NCBI GenBank assembly: GCA_045636205.1
Contig: JAZTXE010000050.1
Location: forward strand, 1 to 5,717
Direction of reading: 5' to 3'
Length of the DNA stretch: 5,717 nt
Source: JAZRUF01 sp045636205
GTDB lineage: Bacteria > Bacillota > Clostridia > Oscillospirales > JAAYXM01
How positions within the stretch are numbered: the first letter of the stretch is position 1; the number at the start of each line of letters is the position of its first letter. A model generated the notes under the pieces. The model was given only the letters and a program-made list of their open reading frames with translations. It made no database searches and was not told where the DNA came from. Made by a program: the position numbers and the translations under genes. Below, piece after piece: positions 5,549-5,717 of the stretch.

Positions 5549-5717
5549 ATGAAGAAATTAACAGTACGTATTTTAGCTATGTGTATGGCAGCAGCTATGC
5601 TCTTTACGCTTGGCGCTTGCTCGGGTGGCGAGGATGCAACCAAAACCGGTACAGGAACTGACGGCGCAGTGTTTAGCGCAAATGATAATTTAGACATTAT
5701 CGTCGGCTCTCACATAA
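5549..5717 (+). CDS. Lipoprotein, likely ABC-transporter extracellular solute-binding protein, partial (N-terminus only)
   Basis: Only 56 codons lie in the window; the frame stays open at the right edge. AAAGGAAG (5534-5541) stands 7 nt before the ATG. Residues 1-24 form a lipoprotein signal peptide: MKKLTVR, a hydrophobic stretch rich in Ala, Met and Leu, and the lipobox LGAC with the lipidated cysteine at 24. A Ser/Gly/Thr/Asp-rich tether (25-42) follows, then DNLDIIVGSHI (46-56), which resembles the first beta strand of family 1 sugar-binding proteins. That assignment rests on a few residues and on the context of an AraC-type regulator and a secreted carbohydrate-binding-like protein. Permease genes would be expected beyond the edge. 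Confidence 0.75.
   Translation, partial: MKKLTVRILAMCMAAAMLFTLGACSGGEDATKTGTGTDGAVFSANDNLDIIVGSHI

Noticed and set aside
5500..5697. A minus-strand open frame over the lipoprotein start.
   Set aside because: The opposite strand shows a clear signal peptide with an LGAC lipobox and an RBS; this frame also runs into the hairpin stem.
5715..5717. TAA at the last three bases as a stop for the lipoprotein.
   Set aside because: It is out of frame; the coding frame reads CAC ATA and then one base at the edge.

Overview
The window reads as a chromosomal fragment of a low-to-moderate GC Firmicute, most likely a gut-type member of the Clostridia (Oscillospiraceae or relatives). The grounds are strong AAGGAG/AGGAGG ribosome binding sites, AT-rich intergenic spacers with sigma-A-like promoters, an IS3/IS150-group element end, a Gram-positive style Sec-secreted multidomain protein and a lipobox lipoprotein. 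No rRNA, tRNA or CRISPR array was seen. The genus assignment is inference only.

Layout from left to right. (1) 1-1217, minus strand: the first 405 codons of a cytoplasmic, TIM-barrel-like glycoside-hydrolase-type protein. It runs off the left edge with no stop. It has its own RBS and a plausible promoter (1271-1299). (2) 1461-2071: an internally deleted IS3-family (IS150-like) element. Both terminal inverted repeats remain, and so does the intact DD(35)E catalytic core of the OrfB transposase, but orfA and the N-terminal part of orfB are gone. (3) 2072-2229: a non-coding spacer with hairpins. (4) 2230-3123, minus strand: a complete AraC-family regulator with an N-terminal cupin sensor. (5) 3124-3301: a compact divergent promoter region. 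(6) 3302 to the right edge, plus strand: an apparent operon of a secreted 658-residue modular protein, a 53-residue peptide of unknown function (5297-5458), an 11-bp-stem hairpin (5482-5516), and the start of a lipoprotein (5549 onward) that looks like an ABC-transporter extracellular solute-binding protein.

How the parts may work together (inference): an AraC/cupin regulator next to a divergently transcribed secreted protein and a substrate-binding lipoprotein is the usual form of a carbohydrate-sensing and uptake locus. The secreted protein carries two related beta-sandwich-like modules around an Ig-like BIG2-type domain, which suggests surface binding of a glycan. The barrel enzyme on the left could act on the imported product, but it lies beyond the IS remnant and may belong to another transcription unit.

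The least explained parts are the small peptide gene, the hairpin after it, and the duplicated module of the secreted protein. I do not see proof of a new defence or mobile system here.
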